NCBI GenBank assembly: GCA_964455095.1
Contig: CAYVUV010000182.1
Span: 1-38,864 of the forward strand
Source: CAYVUV01 sp964455095
GTDB taxonomy: Bacteria; Desulfobacterota; Binatia; HRBIN30; CADEER01
Direction: 5' to 3'
Length of the DNA: 38,864 bases
Of the stretch, positions 20,020-28,705 are shown piece after piece. Every line of letters starts with the position of its first letter. Position 1 is the stretch's first letter. The position numbers were made by a program, and so were the translations under genes. Under the pieces are notes generated by a model. It was not told the origin of the DNA and made no database searches. It worked only from the letters and a program-made list of their open reading frames with translations.

Positions 20020-23000
20020 ATGCGCGGGACCTGCGGCCACGACAATCGCGACGGGGCGAAGTTCTGCGACCAGTGCGGCCTGCCGCTCGGTGCCGCGGCG
20101 CGCAGCGCGGCGCCGGCGTCGTATACCCCGCGCCACCTGGTCGAGAAGATCCTCCAGTCGCGCAGTGCCCTGGAAGGCGAGCGCAAGCAGGTGACGGTGC
20201 TGTTCGCCGACGTGCAGGGCTCGATGCACCTCGCCGAGCAGGTCGATCCCGAGGCGTGGCACCGCATCATGGACCACTTCTTCGCCATCATGACCGAGGG
20301 CGTGCACCGCTTCGAGGGCACGATCAACCAGTACACGGGCGATGGCGTCATGGCGCTTTTCGGCGCGCCGCTCGCCCACGAAGACCACGCGCAGCGCGCC
20401 TGCTACGCGGCGCTGCATCTGCAGCAGGGCCTGCGCGCCTACGCGCAGGAGCTACGCCGCGAGCACGGCCTGCAGCTCTCGGTGCGCATGGGCCTCAACT
20501 CCGGCTCGGTGGTGGTCGGCAAGATCGGCGACGATCTGCGCATGGACTACACCGCGCAGGGGGCAACGGTGGGATTGGCGGCGCGCATGGAGCAGCTCGC
20601 CGAGCCCGGCCGGACCTACCTGTCCGCACGTACGGCGGCGTTGGTGGAGGGCTTCTTCGCGCTCGAGGACTTGCACGAGTTCACCGTCAAGGGCGTGAGC
20701 GAGCGCCTGCGCGTCTACGCGTTGCAGGGCGTCGGCGAGGCGCGCACGCGGTTCGACGCCGCGCGCCTGCGCGGCTTCTCGCGCTTCATCGGGCGCGCCG
20801 ACGAATTGGCCGCGCTCGAGGCCGCCCTGGCGCGCGCCGCGGCGGGCGAGGGGCCGGTGGTCGGACTGGCCGCCGACGCCGGTGTCGGCAAGAGCCGCTT
20901 GTGCGACGAGTTCAGCCAGCGCTGCCGCGCGCGCCGTATTCCGGTCTATGCCGGCCACGCCGTGGCGCACGGGCGGACGGTTCCGTTCCTGCCCGTGATC
21001 GACCTCTTCCGCAGCCTGTTCGGCATCGTCGCGAGCGACGGCGACGAACAGGTGCGCACCAAGATCGCCGGCACGCTGCTGCGGCTGGACGAGCGCCTGC
21101 GCGACCGCATGCCGGCGCTGTTCGATCTCCTCGGTGTGTCGGACACGACCCGTGCGGCGGTGCCGCTCGACCCCGACACGCGCCAGCGCCAGCTGCTCGC
21201 CGCGGCGCGGTTGTTCTGCGCCCGGAGCGAACGCGAGCCGCTGGTGATCTTGATCGAAGACCTGCATTGGATCGATGCCGCCAGCGAGGCCTTTCTCGCT
21301 CATCTGGTTCAGGTGTTGGTCGGCTCGCGCGCGCTCCTGCTGCTCAACTTTCGCCCGCAGTACCGCGCGCCGTGGGCCGGCGATGCGCGCTATCAACAGA
21401 TCGCATTGCAGCCGTTCGGCCCGGCGGCGGTCACCGAGCTGTTGCGCGACTTGCTGGGCGGCGACGCGACGGTGGCGCCGCTGGCGGAGCGCATTCGCGA
21501 GCACACCGGCGGCAATCCGTTCTTCATCGAGGAGATGGTGTTGGCGCTGGCGCAGAACGGCAGCCTGAGCGGCGTGAAGGGCGCCTACCGCGTGACGCGG
21601 CCGGTGGCGGCGCTGGCGATGCCGGCGACAGTGGAAGCGGTGCTGGCGGCGCGCATCGACCGGCTGAGCGAGCGCGACAAGGCGCTGCTGCAGATGGCGG
21701 CGGTGATCGGCAAGCGCTTCGCGGGGCCGCTGCTCGAGGCGGTGGCCGATGCCAGCGACATCGGGGATGTCGGCGCGGCGCTGACGGCGTTGCAGGAGGC
21801 GGAGCTGATCTTCGCCGAAGCGCTGTATCCGACCGCGGAGTACGCCTTCCGACATCCGCTGACGCAGGAGGTGGCGTATGGCTCGCAGCTCGGCGACCGC
21901 CGCCAGCGCGCGCACGCCGCCGTGGCGCGCGCCGTTGCCGAGCTGCATGCGGACAAGCTCGACGAGCGCGCGGCGCTGCTCGCGCACCACTGGGAGCGCG
22001 CCGGGGCGCCGCTCGAGGCGGCGCGTTGGCACCGGCGCGCGGCCGACTGGGTGGTCGGCAGCGACGCCGGCGAAGCGCTGCGCCATCTGCGCGCCGTGCT
22101 GGCGCAGCTGGCCGCCGTGCCGGAGTCGCCGGAGACCGTGGCGCTGGAGCTGGAGACGCGCACCGCGACGTTGCGCGTCGGCTCGTTCGTCGGCTTGCCG
22201 CCGGACGAAGCGGCGGCGGTGCTGGCGGCTGGCCGCGCCCTGGCCGAGCGCCACGGGGGGCGGCGCGCCTTGGCCGACCTGCTGTCGTCGTACGGCGTGC
22301 TGCGCATGATGATGGGCGACGTCGCGGCGGCGCAGGCGTTCACCGACGAAGCGGCTGCGCTGGCGCAGGACGTCGGCGACGCCACGCTGCAGCTCGACGT
22401 GCTGCTGGGCGACGCGCAGACGGCGCTGTGGTCGGGCCGACTGGCCGCGGCGCTGGAGGCCAGCGAGCGAGCGGTGGCGTTGTTTCGGCAGGGCCAGGCG
22501 TTCGAGCGCGGCATCAGCTTCGGGCTCAACGGCGAGGCCTTCGCCGTCGCCTGGCGCGGCTTCTGCCTCGCCTTCATGGGCCGCGTGCGCGAAGCGCTGG
22601 TGGAGGTCGACCGCACCGTCGCCCTGGCGCGCGAGGCGGCGGCAGCGGAGGGGCTGTGCGTGGCGTTGAACTTTCGCGCCGTCGTCGCCTACCTGGCCGG
22701 CGACCACCAGATGGCGGCGCGCAATGCGCGCGCGGCGCTGGCCGTCACCGACGGCGGCAACGCGCTGTTTCGACAGGCGCAAGCGCATCTGACGCTGGGC
22801 ATGACCGCCGTCGCCGACGGCGAGTACGGCGTCGGACTGGCGTGGCTGGAGATGGCGCGCGAGGAGGGTCGTGCCGGCGGGATGGCCTCGCTGCTCGACG
22901 GCTTTCTGCAGTCGGCGCTGGCGCTGGCGTATGCCGGGACGGGCGAGGTCGCGCGCGGCCGCGCGGCGGCGCGCGAGTCGATCGAGTTGGCGCGGCAGAG

Positions 23001-23304
23001 CGGCGGCAGGATCTCCGAGTGCCCGGCGCATCTCGCCGACGCCGAAACGCACACCGCCGCGCCGACCGATCGCGCCGCGGTCGAGCAGGCACTGCAGCAC
23101 GTACAGGGGCTGATCGAAGAGACTGGCGCGCGCGTCTTCTTGCCACGCCTGCACGCCGCCCGCGCCGGGCTGGCCGAGCAGCTTGGCGATGAAGCGGCGC
23201 GCCTGGCGGAGTGGGAGCGCGCGGAGCGGGCGGCGGCGGAGATGGACATGCACGGCCTGGCGGCGCAGTACGCGCGCCGGTCGGCGGCCGCGGGGCGGCG
23301 ATGA
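20020..23304 (+). CDS. Class III cyclase-like/AAA ATPase/TPR regulator with N-terminal zinc-ribbon remnant
   Basis: 1094 residues. The N-terminus has a zinc-ribbon-like segment with only Cys5, Cys16 and Cys19; an in-frame stop just upstream rules out a longer start. A class III nucleotidyl cyclase domain (about 50-235) follows, with metal Asp64 (LFADVQGS) and Asp108 (YTGDGV). The usual substrate-selecting Lys is Gln104 and the transition-state Asn is Gly185 (TVGLAAR), while Arg189 is kept. A STAND/AAA-type ATPase comes next, with Walker A DAGVGKS at about 284-291 and Walker B LVILIEDLHW near 408. The C-terminal 500 residues are Ala/Leu-rich TPR-like helices. This is a signalling architecture common in large-genome bacteria. 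Its ATGA overlap couples it to the MgtC-like gene. Confidence 0.92.
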   Translation: MRGTCGHDNRDGAKFCDQCGLPLGAAARSAAPASYTPRHLVEKILQSRSALEGERKQVTVLFADVQGSMHLAEQVDPEAWHRIMDHFFAIMTEGVHRFEGTINQYTGDGVMALFGAPLAHEDHAQRACYAALHLQQGLRAYAQELRREHGLQLSVRMGLNSGSVVVGKIGDDLRMDYTAQGATVGLAARMEQLAEPGRTYLSARTAALVEGFFALEDLHEFTVKGVSERLRVYALQGVGEARTRFDAARLRGFSRFIGRADELAALEAALARAAAGEGPVVGLAADAGVGKSRLCDEFSQRCRARRIPVYAGHAVAHGRTVPFLPVIDLFRSLFGIVASDGDEQVRTKIAGTLLRLDERLRDRMPALFDLLGVSDTTRAAVPLDPDTRQRQLLAAARLFCARSEREPLVILIEDLHWIDAASEAFLAHLVQVLVGSRALLLLNFRPQYRAPWAGDARYQQIALQPFGPAAVTELLRDLLGGDATVAPLAERIREHTGGNPFFIEEMVLALAQNGSLSGVKGAYRVTRPVAALAMPATVEAVLAARIDRLSERDKALLQMAAVIGKRFAGPLLEAVADASDIGDVGAALTALQEAELIFAEALYPTAEYAFRHPLTQEVAYGSQLGDRRQRAHAAVARAVAELHADKLDERAALLAHHWERAGAPLEAARWHRRAADWVVGSDAGEALRHLRAVLAQLAAVPESPETVALELETRTATLRVGSFVGLPPDEAAAVLAAGRALAERHGGRRALADLLSSYGVLRMMMGDVAAAQAFTDEAAALAQDVGDATLQLDVLLGDAQTALWSGRLAAALEASERAVALFRQGQAFERGISFGLNGEAFAVAWRGFCLAFMGRVREALVEVDRTVALAREAAAAEGLCVALNFRAVVAYLAGDHQMAARNARAALAVTDGGNALFRQAQAHLTLGMTAVADGEYGVGLAWLEMAREEGRAGGMASLLDGFLQSALALAYAGTGEVARGRAAARESIELARQSGGRISECPAHLADAETHTAAPTDRAAVEQALQHVQGLIEETGARVFLPRLHAARAGLAEQLGDEAARLAEWERAERAAAEMDMHGLAAQYARRSAAAGRR

Positions 23305-24552
23305 ACGAGGACGTGCTCAGCTTGGTGCGCGTGCTGGCCGGCGCGCTGGGCGGTTTGGCCGTGGGCGTCGAGCGTGAGTGGTCCGGCCATGCCAGCGGTC
23401 CGGCGGCGCGCTTTGCCGGCGTGCGTACGTTCACGCTGCTCGGCGGTCTGGCGGCGCTGGCGGGCCAGTTGTGGTTCGACCACTTCGAAGTGTTGGCGGC
23501 GGTGCTGCTCGCCGGTGCCACGGCGCTGGTGGTGATGGCCTACACGGCGGCCAGCCGCCGCGCCGTCGACGGCACCACCGAGGTGGCGGCGATGGTGGTG
23601 TTGGCGGCGGGCGTGATGGCTGGCGTCGGGCGGCTCACGACGGCGAGCGGGATCATCGCCGTGACCTGTCTGATCCTGGTCGAGAAGACGCGTCTGCACG
23701 CCTTGGTGGCGCGGCTCGACGACACCGAGCTGCGCGCCGCGGCGCGCTTCGCGGTCATGGCGGTCGTCGTCTTGCCGCTGTTGCCGCCCGGGCCCTACGG
23801 GCCCTTCGGCGGCGTGCGGCCGCGCGAGGTCTGGGCCATCGCGCTGCTGTTCTCGGGGTTGAGCTTCGCCGGCTACATCGCCCGCCGCGCCGTCGGACCG
23901 CGTCACGGGTATCTGGTCACCGGCCTGCTGGGCGGCCTGGTCTCCTCCACCGGCGTCGCGTTCTCCTTCTCGCGCACCAGCCGCCGGGAACGCGACGCGG
24001 CGATTCCGCTCGCGCTCGGCGTGGTCGCTGCCAGTGCCGTGATGTATCCGCGCGTTCTGCTGGCCACGTCGGTGCTCAGCCCCCCCCGTCGCCCTGGCGT
24101 TGCTGCCGTATCTGCTGCCGCCCTTGTTCGTCGCGGCAATCGTCGTCGGATCCGGGCTGCGCCGCACTCCACCGCGCGCCGCCGAGGTCGAGGCGGCCGC
24201 CAACCCGTTGCAGTTCGCCGCCGCGCTGCAAATGGCGGTGGTCTTTCAGGTCGTGCTGTTGGCCGTCGGCGCCGCGCACACCCGCTTCGGCGACCTCGGC
24301 GTGTTGCTCTCCGGCGCGGTGCTCGGCCTGGCCGATGTCGATGCGCTGACCATCTCGATGGCGCGCAGCTCGGTCGAAGGCCTGCAGGCTGCGACCGCGG
24401 CGCAGGCAATCGCCATCGGCGCGCTGTCCAACACGCTGGTCAAATGTGGCGTGGTGGCGTTCATCGGCAACTCCTCCTTCCGCCGCGTGGCGCTGGCGGG
24501 TTTGGCCGCGATGGGGGTCGCGGCCGCTGCGGCGCTGTGGTTGGCGCGCTGA
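23301..24552 (+). pseudogene. MgtC/SapB-DUF4010 membrane protein, split by a frameshift at a C8 run
   Basis: The N-terminal part in frame from 23301 is typical of the MgtC family (LAGALGGLAVGVERE) and continues through FTLLGGLAALAG, VTCLILVEKTRLHAL and LLGGLVSSTGVAFSF. At the eight-C run 24080-24087 the frame is lost. The family sequence resumes one frame over (PPVALALLPYLLPP, VFQVVLLAVGAA, GLADVDALTISM, AIGALSNTLVK) and stops at 24552. Removing one C restores a normal 416-residue protein. The mutation is therefore a single-base insertion, either real, phase-variable, or a sequencing/assembly error. Read literally, the first frame has no stop until 25766 and would fuse to the downstream dienelactone hydrolase. 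The function is poorly known; the family is membrane-bound with about 10-12 helices. Confidence 0.85.
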
Positions 24553-24594
24553 GCGCTGGCGTTCCGGGATCTCGTTTCTGTAGAGTGCGCCGCC

Positions 24595-24975
24595 ATGAGC
24601 ACGCCCAAGCGCATCCTTCTCTATGTCATGGCGCTCTTCTACATCGTCGCTGGCCTCGCGCATTTCAGAAGCCCCGACTTCTACATGCCGATGATGCCGC
24701 CCTATCTGCCCTGGCACCTCGGGTTGGTCTACCTCTCTGGCCTGGCCGAGCTCGCGCTCGGCATCGGCGTGTTGGTACCGTCGCTGCGCCGCCAATCGGC
24801 GTGGGGCCTCATCCTGCTACTGATCGCCATCTTCCCGGCCAACCTGCACATCGCGTTGTACAACGTGCCGGTGTTCGGCGCCGCCGAGGGCGCCGGGGTG
24901 TGGAACTGGGTGCGGCTGCCGTTGCAGCTCGTGCTGATCGCCTGGGCGTGGTGGTACACGGGGGACGAGACGTGA
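24595..24975 (+). CDS. DoxX-like small membrane protein
   Basis: 126 residues with four predicted helices. The pattern FYIVAGLAHF, YLSGLAELALGIGVL, ANLHIALYNVP and LVLIAWAWWY is characteristic of the DoxX-like family. These proteins are integral inner-membrane proteins of mostly unknown role, some tied to quinone or thiol metabolism. It begins 42 bp after the MgtC/DUF4010 stop and overlaps the dienelactone hydrolase start by 4 bp (GTGA), so it is part of the same operon. Confidence 0.85.
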   Translation: MSTPKRILLYVMALFYIVAGLAHFRSPDFYMPMMPPYLPWHLGLVYLSGLAELALGIGVLVPSLRRQSAWGLILLLIAIFPANLHIALYNVPVFGAAEGAGVWNWVRLPLQLVLIAWAWWYTGDET

Positions 24976-25766
24976 GCTTGACGGGGTTCGACGCCGAAGA
25001 GTTCACCCACGACGGGGCGACGCGGGCCGTGTACCGCCGCGGCAGCGGCCCGGCGGTGGTGGTGATGCACGAGATCCCCGGCATCACGCCGCAGGTGGCG
25101 GAGTTTGGCCGCCGCGTGGCGGATGAAGGCTTCACCGTGTTCATGCCGCACATGTTCGGCACACCGGGCAAGCCGCTCGGTCCCGGTTACATTCTCGGCG
25201 AAATGGCGCGCGCCTGCATCAGCCGCGAGTTCAGCGTGCTCGCCAAGGGCGAGTCGAGCCCGATCACGAACTGGCTCCGCGCCTTGTGCCGCAAGGCCCA
25301 CGCCGAGTGCGGCGGCCCCGGCGTCGGGGCCGTCGGCATGTGCCTGACCGGCAACTTCGCGCTGGCGCTGATGGTCGACCCGTCGGTGATGGCGCCGGTG
25401 TTGAGCCAGCCGTCGCTGCCGTTCGGCGTGACGCCGGCGCACCGCGCCGCACTGCACCTCTCGGCCGGCGATCTCGCGGTCGTCAAACAGCGTGCGCAGC
25501 AGGGCTGCGGTGTCCTTGGCCTGCGTTTCACCGGCGATCCGATGTGCCCTGGCGAGCGCTTTGATACCTTGCGCCGCGAGCTCGGCACGGGGTTCGAGGG
25601 CATCGAGATCGACTCGAGTCGCGGCAACCCACACGGCATCAAGCGCCTGGCGCACTCCGTACTGACCACCGACCTGGTCGACCGCGAGGGCCACCCGACC
25701 CGCGCCGCGCTCGATCGCGTCCTGGCGCTGTTTCGCGAGCGCCTCAAGGGACCAGGTGAGAGGTGA
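24972..25766 (+). CDS. Dienelactone hydrolase family protein
   Basis: 264 residues from a GTG that overlaps the DoxX-like stop. It has the alpha/beta hydrolase form of the DLH family: VVVMHEIPGI oxyanion strand, nucleophile Cys in VGAVGMCLTG, an acid in GLRFTGDPMCPGERF, and a likely catalytic His in RGNPHGIKR. DLH enzymes hydrolyse cyclic enol esters such as dienelactone in chlorocatechol breakdown, but most family members have unknown substrates. No catechol pathway gene is nearby, so a pathway should not be assumed. It is the last gene of the cyclase operon and is followed by a long palindrome. Confidence 0.88.
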   Translation: MSLTGFDAEEFTHDGATRAVYRRGSGPAVVVMHEIPGITPQVAEFGRRVADEGFTVFMPHMFGTPGKPLGPGYILGEMARACISREFSVLAKGESSPITNWLRALCRKAHAECGGPGVGAVGMCLTGNFALALMVDPSVMAPVLSQPSLPFGVTPAHRAALHLSAGDLAVVKQRAQQGCGVLGLRFTGDPMCPGERFDTLRRELGTGFEGIEIDSSRGNPHGIKRLAHSVLTTDLVDREGHPTRAALDRVLALFRERLKGPGER

Positions 25767-25779
25767 CGCACGTGGCGCT

Positions 25780-25943
25780 GGTTTCCTCTCCCGGATGGGA
25801 GAGGTTCAAGGTGAGGGGGATTCAATTGCGCCGAAGGCTACGACTGAAGTTCCTGCCTTGAGCGGGACGCCAGGGCCGGCGGTGGCTTCGCCGTCAATTG
25901 TATCCCCCTCATCCTGTCCTTCTCCCATCCGGGAGAAGGAACC
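25780..25943. repeat. Long intergenic inverted repeat between convergent genes
   Basis: Arms 25780-25828 and 25895-25943 (49 bp each) are imperfect reverse complements around a 66-bp spacer. Each arm carries its own short hairpin (CTCTCCC-GGAT-GGGAGAG type on the left, CTTCTCCC...GGGAGAAG on the right) and a CAATTG at its inner end. It fills the 216-bp gap between two convergent genes, so it may act as a bidirectional terminator. Its build recalls the palindrome at 16192-16286, but the sequence family is different. Confidence 0.85.
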
Positions 25944-25982
25944 CTTTGCGATACGCCGCTGAAGATTCGAAGCGTCCCGCTC

Positions 25983-27071
25983 TCAGGGCGTGTTGCTCGT
26001 GCTCGGCTCGCAGCGACCACGGTGCGCGAGCGCGACCTGCGCTTGCCGGCGCGCGCAGTCGTTCGGATAGGTCTCGCCGTCGCAGCCGCAGACCGGGTCG
26101 AGGATGTGCGGGCACACCTCCGGGATCGCCAGGCACTGGCCAGCGAGGTCGGCGGAGCTGCACATCGCCGGCGGGAGCTCGCAGTATTGGCCGGCCGGGC
26201 AGGGGATGCCGACGATGGTGCCGCAGAGCGGCCGGCACTCACCGCGATGGGCGATGCTGGCGCTGTTGGCCGCCGCTTCACAGCGGTTGCCGTACGTGCG
26301 CCCGTCGCAGCCGCACACCGGCCGATAGACGTCGGGACAGAGCTGCGGGATGTCAGTGCAAGCGCCGCGCACGTCGGCGCTGTCACATACGCCGGGCGGG
26401 ATCTGGCAGAACTCGCCCGCGCCGCACTGCGTCGGATTGGCTGGGTCGCAGGCTGGCGCGCAGCGACCGCGGTGTTGCGCGCTGACGCCCGCGGCGGCGG
26501 CTTCGCAGCGGTTGCCGTAGGTTTCGCCGTCGCAGCCGCACACCGGATCGACGACGTCCGGACACGCGTCCGGTCGCTCGCGGCACACGCCGCGATCTTC
26601 GCACTCGCCGACGCGTTTGGCGCAGTAGAACGTGTCACGGCAGTCGGCGTTGCGCAGACACGGCGCCGCCAGGCACGTCGCCGGGTCGTTGCACTGGGCG
26701 GCCACAAAGCGGCGCTCGAAGAGCGGATTGCGCGCCGCGATGGTCCCCTTCATCTGGCGGCAGGTCGGTTCGATACGCGCGCGCAGGCGCACCAGCGCTG
26801 CGTAGCCCGGACACTCGCGCCAGCGCGCGCGGATGAAAGTCCCTTCGGGCGTCACTTCGATGCGCGCCGGCACCGCCGGGCAGCCGCTGGCGATGGCGAC
26901 CTTGCCGTCGCGCAGCGTCACCATGTCGGGCACCGCGCTGGTGCTGCCCGGCATCAGCGGTCGCCCCTCGACCACGAACACGCCCTCGTCACAGACTGGC
27001 GGCTCCTGCGCCGCAACGCCGCCCGCCAGCACCAGCACTGTCAGCACTGCTCCTGCGATTCCGTGCAACAT
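25983..27071 (-). CDS. Secreted protein with three Kazal-type protease-inhibitor repeats
   Basis: 362 residues from the ATG at 27071, with a strong GGAGGAGG leader and a signal peptide ending VAAQ. An N-terminal module (about 22-138) is unrecognised, with DMVTLRDGKVAI and several Cys. Three 66-72-residue Cys-rich units follow at 139-204, 208-279 and 283-354. Each has a C-x-YC/FC half and a Kazal core PVCGCDGxTYxNxC...HRGxC. Kazal domains inhibit serine proteases through an exposed loop just before the second Cys region. The residues there differ between units (PDVVD, PDVYR, PHILD), suggesting different specificities. It is probably exported and protective against outside or predator proteases, which is inference. 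Confidence 0.9.
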   Translation of the reverse strand: MLHGIAGAVLTVLVLAGGVAAQEPPVCDEGVFVVEGRPLMPGSTSAVPDMVTLRDGKVAIASGCPAVPARIEVTPEGTFIRARWRECPGYAALVRLRARIEPTCRQMKGTIAARNPLFERRFVAAQCNDPATCLAAPCLRNADCRDTFYCAKRVGECEDRGVCRERPDACPDVVDPVCGCDGETYGNRCEAAAAGVSAQHRGRCAPACDPANPTQCGAGEFCQIPPGVCDSADVRGACTDIPQLCPDVYRPVCGCDGRTYGNRCEAAANSASIAHRGECRPLCGTIVGIPCPAGQYCELPPAMCSSADLAGQCLAIPEVCPHILDPVCGCDGETYPNDCARRQAQVALAHRGRCEPSTSNTP

Positions 27072-27195
27072 AACATCCTCCTCCGTTAGCCGAGTAATGC
27101 GACTGTGTGGTGGAAGTCCGGAAGTCGAAGGGCGTCGCGTGTGTGGATGACGATGGCGCCGTGTACCGAGCTGATTCAACTGCCTCACGACGACT

Positions 27196-27224
27196 TTCGC
27201 ATCGCCACATCTCCGCGCTATACC
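27196..27224 (+). promoter_or_regulatory. Possible promoter of a leaderless transcript
   Basis: TTCGCA (27196-27201), a 17-bp spacer, then TATACC (27219-27224). The predicted start would fall at about 27231-27233, on the ATG of the epoxide-hydrolase-like gene, which lacks a Shine-Dalgarno. Both boxes match the consensus only four of six. Confidence 0.3.
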
Positions 27225-27232
27225 CGGTCCCC

Positions 27233-28123
27233 ATGCCCGCCATCGACGAGATCCAACACCAGTTCGTCCAAGCCAACGGCCTGCGCTTTCACGTCGCGAC
27301 GTGCGGCGAGGGCGACCGCCTCGCGCTGTGCCTGCACGGCTTTCCCGAGAGCTGGTACTCGTGGCGCAATCAATTGCCGATGCTGGCGCGCCTGGGTTAT
27401 CGCGCCTGGGCGCCCGACTTGCGCGGCTACGGCGAGACGGACCGGCCGCCGCACGTGCAGGACTACGCCATCGAGAAGCTGATGGACGACGTCGGCGGCC
27501 TCATCGACGCCGCCGGCGCGCGCGAGGTGATGCTGGTGGCGCACGATTGGGGCGGTGTGATCGCCTGGCTGTTCGCCATGCGGGGCATGCGGCCGCTGTC
27601 GCGACTGGTGGTGATGAACCTGCCGCACCCGGCGTGCATGGAACGCGAGCTGCGCACGTGGAAACAGATGCGCCGCTCCTGGTACGTCCTCGTCTTTCAG
27701 ATTCCGCGCTTGGCCGAAGCGCTGCTGGCCGCGCGCGGTGGCCGCGCCATCGACGAAGCGTTTCGCGGCATGGCGCTGGACAAGAGCCGCTTTCCCGACG
27801 AGGTCCTGCGCGTCTATCGCGAGCAGGCGCTGCGGCCCGGCGCGTTGACGGCGATGCTCAACTATTACCGCGCCTTCGTGCGCGGCGGTGGCGGTCAGCG
27901 CCAGCGCGCGCTCGGCTATCCGGTCATCGACACGCCGACGCTGATGATCTGGGGCGAGCAGGACACCGCCCTGGCCAAGGAGACCACCTACGGCACCGAG
28001 CGCTACGTGCGCGATTTGACGCTGCGCTACCTGCCCGGCGTGTCGCACTGGGTGCAGCAGGAGGCGCCCGAGCAGGTCAATGCGATCGTCGCGGAGTGGG
28101 TTGCCGCGCGCCCGGCGGTGTGA
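27233..28123 (+). CDS. Epoxide-hydrolase-like alpha/beta hydrolase
   Basis: 296 residues. The oxyanion motif HGFPES is at 35-40. The nucleophile is Asp105 in VAHDWGGV, the sequence typical of epoxide hydrolases and haloalkane dehalogenases. The acid is Asp244 (WGEQD) and the base His272 (VSHWVQQ). PDLRGYGETDRP is the usual strand-4 region. Lid-domain tyrosines needed for epoxide opening are plausible (NYYRAF), which favours epoxide hydrolase over dehalogenase. The ATG at 27233 was chosen because homology starts within 10 residues; the frame stays open upstream to 27107, and no ribosome site is seen before 27233. It is probably cytosolic. It is divergent from the Kazal gene. Confidence 0.9.
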   Translation: MPAIDEIQHQFVQANGLRFHVATCGEGDRLALCLHGFPESWYSWRNQLPMLARLGYRAWAPDLRGYGETDRPPHVQDYAIEKLMDDVGGLIDAAGAREVMLVAHDWGGVIAWLFAMRGMRPLSRLVVMNLPHPACMERELRTWKQMRRSWYVLVFQIPRLAEALLAARGGRAIDEAFRGMALDKSRFPDEVLRVYREQALRPGALTAMLNYYRAFVRGGGGQRQRALGYPVIDTPTLMIWGEQDTALAKETTYGTERYVRDLTLRYLPGVSHWVQQEAPEQVNAIVAEWVAARPAV

Positions 28124-28135
28124 AATCTTGCCCGT

Positions 28136-28705
28136 ATGACGACAACAACCTTCACGCGCATGGACGAGTCGACGGCCGAGCAGTGGCATGTCATCGGGCG
28201 CGAGACGATGCACAACCAGCCGCGCACGGCGGCGCGTGTCCTCGGCATGCTGCGCTCGTTGGCGGAGATCACCGACGGCTTCGCGGTCGACCAGCTCGTG
28301 CACTCGTTGCAAACGGCGACGCGCGCCGAGCGCGCCGGGGCGGACAAGGAGATCGTCGTCGCCTCGCTGTGCCACGACATCGGCAAGGCGGTCTCGGTCT
28401 TCAATCACCCGGCGATCGCCGCCGAGATCCTGCGGCCCTACGTGCGCGCCGAGGTGTACTGGATGATCCAGGTGCACCAGGACTTTCAGGGCAAGCATTA
28501 CTACGCCCACTTCGGCGGCGATCCGCACGCCCGCGAGCAGTACCGCAACCATCCGCACTTTGCGCTGGCCGAGCAGTTTGCCGACGAGTGGGACCAGGCC
28601 GCGTTCGATCCCGACTACGACACGCTGCCGCTGGAGCATTTCGAGCCGCTGGTCTACGAGGTGTTCGCGCACCAACGGCCGCTGAGCGAAGCGGTGAACG
28701 CATGA
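28136..28705 (+). CDS. HD-domain protein, possibly a PhnZ-like diiron oxygenase relative
   Basis: 189 residues. Metal ligands are visible as His56 (VDQLVHSLQTA), the HD pair His80-Asp81 (CHDIGK) and His114 (QVHQDF); a later Asp near 150-153 would complete the site. The H-x-LQ-T-A segment ahead of the HD pair recalls the HD-domain oxygenases PhnZ/TmpB and myo-inositol oxygenase rather than classical phosphohydrolases. The region after His114 is rich in aromatic and His residues (GKHYYAHFGGDPHAREQY). Substrate unknown. It starts 12 bp after the epoxide hydrolase and overlaps the SEC-C gene by 4 bp, so the three may be one operon. Confidence 0.82.
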   Translation: MTTTTFTRMDESTAEQWHVIGRETMHNQPRTAARVLGMLRSLAEITDGFAVDQLVHSLQTATRAERAGADKEIVVASLCHDIGKAVSVFNHPAIAAEILRPYVRAEVYWMIQVHQDFQGKHYYAHFGGDPHAREQYRNHPHFALAEQFADEWDQAAFDPDYDTLPLEHFEPLVYEVFAHQRPLSEAVNA

